NCBI GenBank assembly: GCA_015680685.1
Contig: MNCI01004078.1
Location: forward strand, 573,894-609,013
Source: Gnetum montanum
Taxonomy: Eukaryota; Streptophyta; Gnetopsida; Gnetales; Gnetaceae
Direction: 5' to 3'
Length of the DNA: 35,120 nt
Each line of letters begins with the position of its first letter. Position 1 is the first letter of the stretch. Shown piece by piece: positions 1 to 10,889 of the stretch. Position numbers and translations under genes: made by a program. The notes under the pieces were generated by a model, which was not told the DNA's origin, did no database searches, and saw only the letters and a program-made list of their open reading frames with translations.

Positions 1-80
1 TGTAAAACAAAAATAAGAAAAGTTAAAGAAATTTGTAAAACAAAAATGTGTAAAACAAAAATGTGTAAAACAAAAACTGA
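1..80. repeat. 15-nt minisatellite (tgtaaaacaaaaatg)
   Basis: Three near-identical 15-nt units follow one another at about 36-80, with a looser copy at the very start. On the minus strand this lies just downstream of the integrase C-terminus of element A, so it is part of that element's 3' region. It explains the repetitive FLFYTFLFYTF-like translation there, which is not a protein. Confidence 0.8.
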
Positions 81-230
81 AAAAGAACTGAGGGCCCCAT
101 ATGATTAACATAGATGGCCATCTCCCCCATGACTAAGTTGTAAGGTAGAGATCCGAAATAATGAGCGTGGTTGGACGCTGGTAGAAGTGTGACTTGTACT
201 GGCTGACGCAAATTCACGGAAAGGTTTTGT

Positions 231-509
231 CTATTGTACATTAACCAATAACCTTTTATCTGGGCTATCAGGCTTGTATATCATCATGGCCCCAGAGGGA
301 AAGGTAGTATGAATAATGTAAGGTCCTTCCCACAAGGTCTGAAATTTCGTACGTTGGGGTACATGTGTGGGGTTCCAGTAAAGAACCTTATCTCCTGGTT
401 TATACCTAAGCCTTCGGATCCTTAAGTCATGTTGTTTTTTACTGTGTGCTTTGTATAGCTCATTTAACGACAATGCAAACAAGCGATTCTCATCTAACAC
501 ATTCAAAGT
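231..509 (-). pseudogene. Ty3/gypsy integrase C-terminal segment, element A
   Basis: This continues the integrase frame of the upstream segment after one in-frame TGA (CAA-TGA-CTA context, probably once CGA). It reads through YKPGDKVLYWNPTH and LWEGPYIIHTTFPSGAM, the GPY/F-type module that ends integrases of this class. There is no chromodomain after it, which fits the Athila/Tat side of Ty3/gypsy rather than chromoviruses. Downstream sense sequence to position 1 is low complexity. The 3' LTR would lie left of the window. Frame, order and motif are clear; only the exact end is uncertain. Confidence 0.85.
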
Positions 510-515
510 TGCTAG

Positions 516-1844
516 TCATTGTTTTTGTGCTAGGTCGAGATCCAGGTGAAGTTCGCAAGCCATGGACAGTGTACGGAGCTCACTCTGTATAGGTAGCTTT
601 GGAAGTTTTCCGTACACTAGCTCATAGGGAGAATATCCTGTAGGGAGCTTCCAAGTGGAACGATACGCCCAAATAGCGTCATTCAATTTCGTGCTCCAGT
701 TGCGCCTAAATTTGCTAATTTTTCGTGTTAATATTCTGGTAATCTCCCTATTATTAACTTCATCTTGGCCATTAGCTTGGGGATGATAAGGTGTGGTCAG
801 TTTATGCTCAACCCCTAAGCATTGCGTCAAGTTTCTAAAGCTTGCACCTGTAAAATGCGTTCCATTGTCGGAAATAAGTGCACATGGCACACCAAACCTG
901 TTGACGATTTGTTGCTGTACAAATCGGGCTACTGTAGATGATGTGCAATCGGTTACAGTGGCTGCTTCGGCCCATTTAGTTAAGTAATCAACAGCAACGA
1001 TTATGTATGCTTTTCCATTGGACATTGGTGTAATCGGTTCCATGAAATCAATCCCCCAAATCTCAAAGGGTTCTAGAGGTTGAATCCATTGTTGTGGATC
1101 CTCCATCCTAGGAGTCATTCCCCCATCACGCTGGCAGCGCTCACAAGATTGAGCAAAGTGATGGGCATCCCGAAATAGCATTGGCCAATAATATCCTGCA
1201 AGCAGGATTTTAGTGGCCGTTCGTCTCCCCGCATAGTGTCCCCAACAGGGGCCCTCATGAGCATCCTGGAGAACTTTTAATTGATCTTGATTGGGAACAC
1301 ACCATTGAACTAGGCCATCAGAGCAGACTTTATAGAGTTTTCCTCTAATTTCCATGAAGTATTTGATGTTATGAAGAAACTGTTGTTTCTTCCTAAAGTC
1401 TAAATTCTGTGGTATTTTTTGTGAAGTAAGATAGGTGAGAATGCTGCTATACCAATTTACGTCCGTAAGTTGATTATTTATCACACCAGCAAAGAGGGCT
1501 TCATCAGGAAAATGGTCAGATACCGCGTATTCGTCCTCTTTGCTGTCCCATCGCAACCGAGACAGGTGATCGGCGACGACGTTCTCGGTGCCCTTGCGGT
1601 CTACAATAGTGAGATCGAACTCCTGAAGAATTACCAGCCAACGTATGATACGTGGGCTAACCGTTGGCTTATTCATGAGGAACCTAATTGCACTATGATC
1701 TGTGTGGATATACACTTTGTAACCCAATACATAGTGCCTAAACTTATCCAGTGCAAACACAACAGCCATTAATTCTTTTTCTGTAGTTGTGTAGTTAAGT
1801 TGTGCACCGGTAATACTTTTACTGGCACAATGGATGTAATAAGG
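516..1844 (-). pseudogene. RNase H (C-terminal part) and integrase core of Ty3/gypsy element A
   Basis: This is 417 codons open from an internal ATG, with about 25 more in-frame codons back to a TGA at 1845. The RNase H end shows TEKELMAVVFALDKFRHYV, the HTDHSAIRFL motif, and DRKGTENVVADHLSRL, a hallmark of Athila/Tat pol. Integrase follows with an H-x5-H...CERC zinc-binding region. The three catalytic acidic positions are visible: the D in WGIDFMEP, the D in SDNGTHFTG, and the E in NGQDEVNNRE. In a live element this enzyme inserts the cDNA into the host genome. This is the least decayed part of the window and far fresher than the gag on the same strand. The TGA before it and the TGA after it make it a pseudogene. 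Confidence 0.92.
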
Positions 1845-3309
1845 TCATTTTTGTTCATCTAATTGTGTCAGTACAGCTCCTAAAGCATAATTGGATGCAT
1901 CGGTCATTATGTGGAATGGTCTAGACCAATCGGGTGCTTGTAGAATGGGAGTTTCCACAAGTCTCTGTTTAAGGGCTTGGAATGCTTGTTCACACTCCCT
2001 GGTCCATTCAAATGGTGCATCTTTCTTTGTTAATTCTACCAACAACTTGGCAACTTTGGAAAAGTTAGCAATAAACCTCCTGTAGTAGCCAATGTGTCCA
2101 AGGAATGACCTTACATCTTTAACGGTTTCCGGTTGTCGGGTAATTCCTTGGATGACTTTAATTTTTTCTGGGTCAACTTCGATTCCTGATTGTGAAATTT
2201 TGTGCCCCAACACGATGCCCTCTTGAACCATCAGATGGCTCTTTTGCCAGTTGAGCTTAAGGTTGGTTTCAACACATCGTTTTAGGACTTGCTCTAACCG
2301 GTTGAGGGCTTAATCAAAGCTCATTTCATAGGTGGAGAAGTCATCCATGAAGACTTCTACTCCATTGCCTATTTGTTGTTGAAAGATACTTAGAACTAAG
2401 CGTTGGAACGTGGTTGGTGCATTGCATAAGCCAAAAGGCATTTGTTTGTATGAAAAACGTTCCCCAAGGACTGGTGAACGTTGTTTTGGCTTGGTCTTCT
2501 GGTGCAATGCGTATTTGGTTATACCCGCTATATCCATCCAGAAAACTGTAGTAGCGGTGCCCTGCTATAGTGTCTAAGACTTGGTCCACAAATGGCAGTG
2601 GGAAGTGGTCTTTGAATGTTGCCATATTTAATAGCCTAAAATCTATACATACCCTCCTTTTACCTCCTTTTTTCGGAACAATGACAAGAGGGCTAACCCA
2701 TTCGCTGTCAGCGATAGGGTAAATGAACCCGACCTTGAGGAGTTGTTCTAGTTCTTCTTTAACAATTTGTTTTAATTTTGGGTTCAATCGCCTCTGGGGT
2801 TGTTTGCGAGGTTTCATAGAAGGGTCTGTATAAATCCTATGTTGGCATATCCGAGGGTCTATTCCGGTTAGTTCAGGATATGACCAAGCAAAGGCGGCTG
2901 ACCACTTGTTTATCACCCTTAGCAAACTTTCTTTTTGCGTCGGTACGAGCTTTGCGTTGATGATCACCAGTTTTCCATTTTTGAGGGTCACGTATTCCAG
3001 ACCGGTGGGCAACGGTTTTAACTCTAAGGGCTCTTGTTTAAACTCTTCAAGAATCTCCAACTTTCCCCAATTAATTTCTTCGGAGTTAAGGGCTGGAAGT
3101 TGGCAACGAACTTGCTCCAATATGTCTACGCTTTCAAGGTAAGCACTAGTTATTCCCTCAGCTAGTTCCATGCACGTAGTTGGTTTACTATCTTTATCAA
3201 CCATCAGCCACGGGGCATCTTCTTGTTGTGTGGCTGTTGCATATAGGCACTTTTGTACATTAATGTCCTGTGCATACCGAGTGCATGCAGGCAATGTTAA
3301 ACTTCGCAC
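1845..3309 (-). pseudogene. Reverse transcriptase (plus start of RNase H), element A, one frameshift
   Basis: RT copies element RNA into DNA. The N-terminal part (3309 down to about 2458) reads QPQRRLNPKLKQIVKEELEQ, then EWVSPLVIVPKKGGKRRVCI and FSFLDGYSGYNQI-like blocks typical of plant Athila/Tat RT. At a run of five A's on the plus strand (2453-2457) the frame shifts by one, and the match moves to the frame with YKQMPFGLCNAPTTFQ and the active-site box VEVFMDDFSTY (FMDD form of YxDD). One TAA follows (SFD-stop-ALNR), then the thumb/connection motif VRSFLGHIGYYRRFI and the RNase H start HIMTDASNYALGAVLTQ. Total damage is one 1-nt insertion plus stops, most explicable by C-to-T change. Confidence 0.92.
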
Positions 3310-3812
3310 TGCCCATGATTTCTACACGCAATGACACCCTGTGTCACTATATGCGATGCATGGAACTCTTTTCTTCTCAATTTTCCCAAATGTATTTGTC
3401 TTGGATATTTCTAGGGAAAGGTTACGAATGCCTAAGCGGGCATCGATTGTGTTTAGCCATGCCCTCCCCATGATAATTGGGAAATCCCCTTTATCATTAT
3501 TTATTTCGATAACTAGGAAATCGGCTGGATATGACCACCCACCGACAGTTGTAACGATGTCTTCAACCTGCCCCAGAGGAACAGTGATAGACTGGTTAGC
3601 CAGTTCAAGGCGAACATTACTCTTCTTGAGTAGAGGCAGGTTCCAGGTCTTATATAATTTTTGTGAGATTAAGTTAACCCCGGAACCTGAATCAAGAAGA
3701 GCCTTATGGGGTTCATTCCCAGCAACTTGAAGGTAAACTAAGGGGACTCCTGGATCCGATAATTTTTTTTGAAGGTGGCCAACTTTGATCCAGTCAGTTA
3801 CCGTAATGCTTA
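3310..3812 (-). pseudogene. Retropepsin-type protease, element A, copy 1 (fresher)
   Basis: An aspartic protease that would process the polyprotein. On the minus strand the frame is the same as the RT N-terminal frame. It shows VYLQVAGNEPHKALLDSGSG, with the D-S-G active site (Asp codon at 3691-3693), then VNLISQKLYKTWNLP and the C-terminal flap-like GDFPIIMGRAWL. One in-frame TAG lies near 3322, before the RT linker. This segment is directly preceded, in element orientation, by a second and more decayed version of the same region (3813-4165). The match to retropepsin is by motif only. Confidence 0.85.
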
Positions 3813-4165
3813 ACTAGGCATGTCCCATAATGATGGGGAAGTCACCTTTTGTAATTGTCTACCTTGATCACTAGAAAATCAACAGGATAGGACCACCCAT
3901 AAACTATAGTCGCAATGTCCTCCACTAATCCCAAAGGGACAGTGATTGACTAGTTTGCCAATTCCAAATAGATATTTATCTTCTTGAGAGGTGGTAGGTT
4001 CTAGGCCTTGTACATGTCATGGGAGATGAAATTGACACTAGAATTAGAATCAAGAAGAGCCTTGCATAGTTCATGTCCACTTATCTGTAGGTAAACAAGA
4101 GGACTTCCTAGGTTAGATCTCTTTGTGAGAAGGTTGCTAGCCTTGATCCAGTTGGAGATAGCATG
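3813..4165 (-). pseudogene. Second, decayed protease copy in tandem with copy 1
   Basis: About 353 nt that align end to end with 3460-3812, at roughly 70% identity by eye. Both begin (minus strand) with GTTAAG, and both carry the VYLQ, ALLDS, VN-IS and GDFPIIMG blocks. Here the active site reads D-S-N instead of D-S-G, and stops interrupt the frame. This copy continues naturally from the decayed gag upstream, so it looks like the original protease of that gag. Copy 1 belongs with the much fresher RT and integrase. The arrangement could be a tandem duplication or a junction of two elements. Confidence 0.8.
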
Positions 4166-6766
4166 ACTTAACATCATAGTGTGGATTTGAGGTGGTGTTT
4201 AGTTTGAAGGATCCTCAAATGTGTTTGGTGTAGAGGATGAGGATGCTAGAGATATAGGATGACTAGCTGCATTAGGTTATGAGGGTTTTAAAGGATTGTT
4301 GGGTTGGAAAAATGATCGTTTCTTGGATTTATTGTCTGAACCACTCGACTAGAAGGTCAAGTGTAAATTTATAGCCCTCATAGCATTTTGTTGCTACGGT
4401 TGTGGGGCAATTTCACCCTACATGGACGAAGTAGGAAGTAAATGGGTTAAGGGTAGAGGGATGTGTGTAGACAGATGTGAAGGGTGATATGGATATTAGG
4501 GCTTCCCTCGAGTAGCTGGTGAATGAGTTCAATGGTACTCTAGAGTATAATAGTGATGTTGGAATGAGGTGTGGCTAGTAGAGCTACGTGAAGAAATGAG
4601 TTGCTGAACATAGTACTCGTATGGATCTAGTTGCCTATAAGGGTACTATTGTCTTGGTGGTGGCATCCCCCATGATTGTGGTTGTTGCCACTACTGGTAT
4701 TGCTCATATGGTTGTGGTGGAGCTCCGCTTGGATAGTAAGCTTGTTGTTGCTGGTGGAACTGCCTTGGATTACCTTGAGGATAAGGTAATCATCTAAGTG
4801 TTTGCCTTCTTGCTAGTCGAGGATTCAATGTGTACACCTTAGACTCTTGTAAGTGTGACATTAGAGGGCAACATCCCTTTGGATGTTCGTATTGACAAAT
4901 TTCACATCCAATATCATCATTAGAGTCTATCTCCAAAACTTCTTCTTCTACTGTAGCAGCTTTGCCCTTACCTGTTTGGTAGGCACATTCAGCTTCTTTT
5001 CGCCTCCTACAATCATGATCACTATTTTGCTCTTTGGATTCTTTAGCAATTTTCATAGTAGTTTGGAATTTTTCATCCAAAGAGTCCCATAGTTTATCAA
5101 CCTTTGTCAAAATATCAGAAACATATTTTTTGATTGGCAAGGTTTTCCTGTTCACCACCTTGTCTAGTGGGGACTCTTCCTTGTCATAGAATCAGACCTT
5201 CCTTTTCTTGATGGAAGGGTACCTATTATATTCTTTTGCACTTTCCCTCTTTCAAAATTGATCTTCTTATTTTTTTCTATCTTCTCTGTTAGTCTTTGTA
5301 TCTAATGAGATCTTAGTTCAAATAGTCTCCCTTGGGCATAGACCCTAAGAGTTCTTCTGGTTTTTGCTTTGAGTCCATTTATGATGTGGTGGAGTTGTTC
5401 CTTTTGAGAATAACCATGGCCAAGGCATCAGTGTAAGAGAGAATAATATCTACCTATGGTGGCATTCAAGAGTTCATGTGTTCCTTGTTTCTAGCCTTGG
5501 ATTTTCCTTCTTAGATTAGACACTCTAAAGTATGTCTAGTTCTTATCATTAAATAGTTCTAGCATGGTATTCCATCTATGAATGGATCCTAGTTTCAAGG
5601 ATCGGTAATAGATTTTTACTTCTTTGATGAGTATCTTGGGGAATAGCTTCAATTTCTACTAGTGATTTTCTATGTTTTGTAAGGTGCAGGCATCTTGGAA
5701 GGCTTGTAGATGATTTTGTAGGTTAGAGTTATATCCTTGACTCAAATCTTGGGATATTGTTCATGTTTAAGCGCTTGATCTGACTATCTCTTACATGCCT
5801 AGTTGAAAATTTCACAACCTCTACAATATTTAACATGCTTCGGGTCACCAGTAAAGGCTCATCATCATCATTATTTCATTTTCACTGATGATGTCCTTTG
5901 TTACTCCTTCATTCATTATGGGCTTGACTATCAATATTATTGTCCTGTTGCTCACCTCCATCATGGTTGTTTCTTCTACGACATTTTTCAAAACTAGAAG
6001 AGGAAGAAGAAGATGTAGATGAAGAGGGAAAAGAGGGAGGAGGACTGCCACCACCATGGTATTTTTCAACTCCACTTCAATTGTCACGACCATGTTCATT
6101 ATGTTTCTTATCATCTTGAAGCTTGTTCGAGCCCCTACATTTGACTACCATCTTTACCTGAACCTGCATTGTTGATAGTGGACCGTAGATTTAGGGCCAC
6201 ATCCCCATCACTAGTAACCAGGGGTGGAGAATTTTCGTGTTGAGAGCCCCCAAAGAGAGGGTTCTCATTGTCATCTTGGTTAAGTAGGAACAAGTGATTG
6301 GTGAACCGTGTTTTCTTTCACAAACTCATGGTTTTTCTCTTGGTGTTAATCTCTCTAGCATTGTGTTTTAATGGGATGGTAGTCTCGGTAGTTGTAATCA
6401 TGCACAACATACTCCTCTTGAAGATCTTGGATGCCTAACTTCTTAAGAGTTTGAAGCAGCATCACGAGCATAGATAAATTAGGAGGCATTACAATGTTGC
6501 CTTCATCGGTAGTCATAATCATGCACAACGTACTCCTCTTGAAGGTCTTGGATGCCTAACTTCTTAAGAGTTTGAAGTAGCATCATGAGCATAGATTGAT
6601 TAGGATGCATTATAATTTTTCCTTCAATATCATGCCATCATAGTTGTTCATCTTGATGTAGGATGAAGGTGAAATTAGGCACATACTCATCTAGATGAGT
6701 ATATACCACCTTGCACTCTTGAGGGATAGGCAGTTTTGTATAATCATGCTTGTGAGAAGAAGACAT
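4166..6766 (-). pseudogene. gag of element A, heavily decayed
   Basis: The structural capsid gene of a Ty3/gypsy element. The start is taken at the ATG at 6766, which gives MSSSHKHDYTKLP; element B's gag also starts MSSSH. Then come an N-terminal domain with an internal tandem duplication, a Ser-rich stretch (5980-6060), a capsid core homologous to element B around 5760-5450, and a 122-codon open stretch (5158-4790). That stretch includes a zinc-knuckle-like C-x2-C-x3-H-x4-C (CEICQYEHPKGCC), one residue shorter than the usual CCHC. A Pro/Gln/Tyr-rich tail runs to about 4350. Stops and frameshifts are frequent. It leads straight into the decayed protease copy. Confidence 0.8.
6386..6627 (-). 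repeat. 121-bp tandem duplication inside gag of element A
   Basis: Two adjacent units start at cggtagt (6386) and cggtagt (6507) and share long identical stretches such as ttggatgcctaacttcttaa. Identity is about 90% by eye. The unit encodes the LLQTLKKLGIQDLQEEYVVH segment, and 121 is not a multiple of three, so the duplication itself breaks the gag frame. Confidence 0.85.
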
Positions 6767-6907
6767 TTTGGAATATAAAATAAAAATATTAGTGTGATTT
6801 ATTATTATTATTATTTTTAATTTTCAAATGATGTTGACCTTAGGGTTTGTTCCAACGATATTATTGATTTTACTGAGCCTAAACAAGTGCATGTTTCAAA
6901 CTACAAA

Positions 6908-6926
6908 GTCCCCAACAATGGTGCTA
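6908..6926 (-). other. Primer binding site, tRNA-Asp type, element A
   Basis: The 19 nt on the minus strand match the complement of the 3' end of plant tRNA-Asp at about 13 of 19 positions, and every mismatch is a transition. It sits one base inside the LTR end, as expected for a minus-strand element. Athila/Tat elements often use this primer. Confidence 0.7.
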
Positions 6927-6927
6927 A

Positions 6928-7822
6928 TGTTAAGCGGTCAAGTACCCCTATGCTCAACCATACAAATCATGAAGCATTCACATGCGATCTAGTTGAATTC
7001 TGTGGACTCTATAGTTTTTTAGTGCACTAGATCTCTAGGAAGTAAATTGGGTGTTGAGAACGTTTGTTGTCTTACCAATTACACTTGTGAAGCTCAAGGG
7101 TATGGTTTAAGTGTAATTGAGGCCCATGATTTTTATCATTTTATATTTTATGGTTTTGGTGTTTGATATAAATAGGATAGAGAATAAAGTAATTTAATAT
7201 CTACTTTAATCTAATTGGCTAACTATTGTTCAATTAGTCCTAACATAAGTATCTGGTCCCACTTGCTGTACACATCCTAAACACATATAACATTGTTGGG
7301 TTACCAAGTGTTAAGCACTACTGGGATTACCAAACGTCATATGCATGCTTGAAGTGGTCATACTTATGTATTTACTTAATTTTTATTTAGCTTATCTTTC
7401 TTAATTACTTAATTAGCTTAATTACTGAAGAACATTGAATAAATGACTGAAAACATTAAATGCATGAATAAAACATTTAAGCTATCTAGAATGCTGCAAG
7501 GTTTATTAAGAAGCTCATATTTATTGCTGCATACACTACTGTGCTTAGGTACAACAATGCTCAAATAAAGATCCATATACTTAATGAATCCTACTACGAG
7601 CACTTAGGAAAATATTTTAACTTTTGAATGTAAAAACGACAAGATCTTTGCTACAACTATGATAAGATATCCACTAAACACAATGGGTTGGCACATATTT
7701 ATAGGCAAGAATAGACCTTGTGTTGATGGGGCCACGTTAATGCATCAAACGATGCATCGATGAGGCCTAGTTGACGTGGCCTAGTCAAAAAGGCCTCGTT
7801 AACATGACCAATGTATGACTCA
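6928..7822 (-). mobile_element. 5' LTR of element A
   Basis: About 895 bp that on the minus strand starts TGAGTC and ends ACA. It has a TATA box (ctataaata, minus strand, 7696-7704) and aligns by eye with the other LTRs here. Shared blocks are the GGGTACtt/cc end, the aaccatac block, the accaagtg/ggattaccaa block and the atttacttaat stretch. It is followed by the primer site and the MSSSH gag, so it is the 5' LTR of the minus-strand element. Its right end abuts a remnant of element B's LTR, meaning A inserted into B. Confidence 0.75.
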
Positions 7823-7843
7823 TTAGATACCTACCGCTCATCA
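7823..7843 (+). mobile_element. Remnant of the 5' LTR of element B (last ~20 bp)
   Basis: The segment gatacctaccgctcatca matches the 3' end of B's other LTR (gggtacctactactcgtca, ending at 20,613) at about 14 of 18 positions, with only transitions. The rest of this LTR should lie left of element A, outside the window. Confidence 0.65.
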
Positions 7844-7844
7844 A

Positions 7845-7863
7845 TGATGTTGTTGTCGGGGAT
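7845..7863 (+). other. Primer binding site, tRNA-Asp type, element B
   Basis: The site tgatgttgttgtcggggat matches the tRNA-Asp complement at 14 of 19 positions, all mismatches being transitions. It starts one base after the LTR remnant and points right, towards the plus-strand gag. With the oppositely facing site at 6908-6926 it shows two elements head to head around one LTR. Confidence 0.7.
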
Positions 7864-7975
7864 GGTGTTAGTTATCTAGATTAGTTAAATTATAAATTAT
7901 TGCTATGAAAGTATTAATGATTTATCTTTTAGAAAATATTAATATTTTAAGTCACACATGTTATCAAATAAAATC

Positions 7976-10665
7976 ATGTCTTCTTCACATAGGACCAAGA
8001 TTGCATCACATGATGAAAACACTCATAGGAGGAATGATAGGATCTATACTAAAGAGAATTGGAGTGAATAATCTCAAGAAAGGATTTCATATTCTTATTT
8101 TGACCCTTACTACACATAAGGACTATGTTTAGCTGATGCAAATAATCCTAGAGGAGATGGAGTAAGTCCTAGAACAAGGAGGGCCTTAAGGCCTAGGACC
8201 TCCTCCAAATCTAGAAGAGATAAATCAAGGGACCATAGGAGGAAATATAGGAGCCATGGTGATTCTCCCAGTTCACCATCTTTCTCTTCCTCTTCCACAT
8301 ATAGTTCTAATGAAGATGACCATAGGTATAGAAATAAGGGTCAAGGCAAAGATAGAAATAGAAATAGAAGAGATCATCAAAGTGAGCATAGAAAAGATCA
8401 TCATAATCAGACAAATAGAAATAGAAATCATCACCATGACATGTATGATGATGATGAACCCTCATTGGCTACTAAGAGCAAGACGTAGATAACAAAGGTA
8501 GTTAGAATGCCCCACAAGCATCAAAGGGAAAGTTGCATCAAAAGGCTTCATATGAATAACATCCCTAAATTTTCAGGAGGCTATAATCTTGATCTACAAC
8601 ATTACTTACAAGCCTTCCATGATGCATGCATCTTGTAGAACATCGAGAATGAGTGGTAAAAGCTTAAGCTCTTTCCTAGGACACTAGTTAACAAAGCTTA
8701 ATGTTGGTATAGATCATTGGAACTAGATTCAATCCATCGATGGTCCACAATGTTGTTGCTCTTCAACAAGAAATACCAAAATTATGCAAGAGTGTTTAAC
8801 CTGAGAAAACAAATCCAAGGATGGAAGCAATAACAACATGAATCCTTGGATGTTGCCTTGGATAGATACTATTCTCTACTACATAGATGTTTAGGCCATG
8901 ATTTTTCTCAAAAAGAGTAGCTTTTCCACATCATAGATGGGCTTTGTAATCAAATGAGAGAGATCCTTGTGATCTATGCTCGAGGACGATTATTTGAATT
9001 AAAGGCCCATCAAATACAAAGGCTAGTTGAATAGGTGGAAAAAGAAGAAGTAGAGCTATGTAAAAGGGAAAGTATTGAGGAATATAACCAAGACTCAACT
9101 CTTTAAACAAGAGAAGTTCATATGTATGATAAGAAAAAAGAGGAAGCTCTTGATGAGTTGATTTCATATTAGAATTTGCCAATACAAAAGGCTATTGTTG
9201 AGATCGAAGAAAGGATAGATAAGAGGTGGGAGTTGATGAATGAAAAAGTTACAACCTACTTGAAAACCATAGGGGAGAAGGTAGCATAGAAAAAATCAAG
9301 TGATCAACATAAGAAGAGAAAAAAGACCAATGAAACATGTAGGAACACTTATTGACAAAAAGGGAAAATGGCTATAGAAGAAGAGGCTATAGAATCAACT
9401 ACAAAAGATGATGATGGATGTGACATCTATCTATGTGACCATCCAAAGGGCTATTACCCAGTTATGTTACATCTACATGAGTATGGAGCCTTTGTTTTGA
9501 ATCCCAAGTTCATACAAAAGCAAATGCCTAGGATATTGCCTTATTCACAAGGTAATTATAAACAATGTTACAACCAACTGTACTATTCAAGTGGGACTTC
9601 TTATTAGCCTTAAAATCACTATTAAGCACAATGGTAGAACCCATAATCATGGGGGATGTCATCATCAAGCCAACACTACCCTTATTGCTAGTTTGACCCA
9701 CATGGATATTTTTTTCAACAATCTATTTCCCCAACTGACCCTAACTTCTCTACCTCAAATCACTACTACCACTCCCCTAAATATCATCAACCCGTAGCAT
9801 CTCCTGTGGAATCACCATCTCAAATCTCTTATCCTCCGTGACATCCTTAATATTCTCATACTTCCCTTCACCATATGTCACCACCAACAACATAAGAAGG
9901 AGTGGCACCAAAACATCAATGGAAGAATGTCACTTGTATTGTGAACATAAACGTAAATGATCATGCTAGTAGATCTCAACTGCAATCTTGAAAACATCCT
10001 TTCTTTAGGATAGTTTCCATACATGGGCATAAAACTCATAGACCTACTAGCTCATTAAAACTGGCATAAGGCTAGCCAAGTGCAACATCCTTCCTCACCA
10101 AAACAATGTCTCCCAATCTGACGCAAGAGCCAACGCCCATTACCACTCTAATGCAAAACATAACAGATGAACTTATCACTATGGAGAGATAAGCAATTCC
10201 ATGCATTACGATTGAAAAAGAAGGGTGCAATTGTGGATTGATCTTCTAGAATGTTAACAGAGTCATTACACCAATCCACAACAAATGTAAAAAACAAGTG
10301 TGTGCATAAGAAAGAGTAGGGATCACTAAACCAAAAGACACCCAATGGCCAACCCACTAAAAACTTTCAATGGTCGAAAACATGCATGGAAACATTTGAA
10401 TCACTTATTAACTCCAATTATAAGAAAATGACCCCAACTAAGAACTTACAAATGGAAATACTAAATCATAATAATACACCAAAGGGGAAAGAAAATAGGG
10501 ACTTATATAATCAAAACTCAACTACCATCAACATTACATGGGATAATAATCGAAAAGTTAAATTAATAAATATGGTAAGTGAACCACCTAGAGTGTATGA
10601 TCTAGGGGATCTAGGGAGCATTCTCTAAACTCTTGCCCATTAGTTTAATCATGGGGGAGATACCT
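7976..10665 (+). pseudogene. gag of element B, many stops but frame kept
   Basis: From ATG 7976 (MSSSH) one frame can be followed to 9607 through about a dozen stops with no clear frameshift. Regions in order: a basic Arg/Ser/His/Asp-rich stretch (8130-8490); the capsid core from about 8540 (MNNIPKFSGGYN, HYLQAFHDACIL, FNKKYQNYARVFNLRKQI, FHIIDGLCNQMREI); a charged helical region (9040-9330); the zinc-knuckle-like GCDIYLCDHPKG (9418-9450); then a Pro/Tyr/His-rich tail that decays to about 10,665, where ttaatcatggggga matches the end of gag in element C. Most stops are TAG or TAA where related copies have Gln. No protease or RT follows. Confidence 0.8.
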
Positions 10666-10677
10666 TAATTTTATTCT

Positions 10678-10885
10678 AGAATTAATAAGTGCTTTTTCAT
10701 TTTTTTTATAATTCTTTTCACTTTTTTTCATTCTTTGATATTTTTCATTTCTTAAAATTTTGACATTCTTTAATATCTTCCGATTCTTTCAGATTTTCTA
10801 TTCTTTTAACATTTTTCATTCTTTATACTTTTCATAATTTTTACTATCTTTTTCATTTCTTTTATACTTTGTTTTCAAACCCTTT
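10678..10885 (+). repeat. T-rich tract after gag, element B
   Basis: About 200 nt of pyrimidine-rich DNA built from variants of ttttcattctttt. Element C has a matching T-rich tract (16,501-16,610) at the same place right after its gag, so the tract is a family trait and not random low complexity. Confidence 0.7.
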
Positions 10886-10889
10886 GTAA

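Noticed and set aside
793-1772. Plus-strand open frames at 793-987 and 1470-1772
   Set aside because: Shadows of the minus-strand integrase and RNase H, with no motif of their own.
6908-7863. tRNA-Asp gene fragments
   Set aside because: Only the 3' 19 nt match, next to LTR ends and in the right orientation for primer binding sites. No tRNA body is present.
5845-8492. Met/Ile/Glu-rich open frames near 5845-6114 (minus) and 8256-8492 (plus) as small proteins
   Set aside because: Both are out-of-frame readings of the Ser/Arg/His-rich N-terminal part of gag, at homologous positions in A and B.
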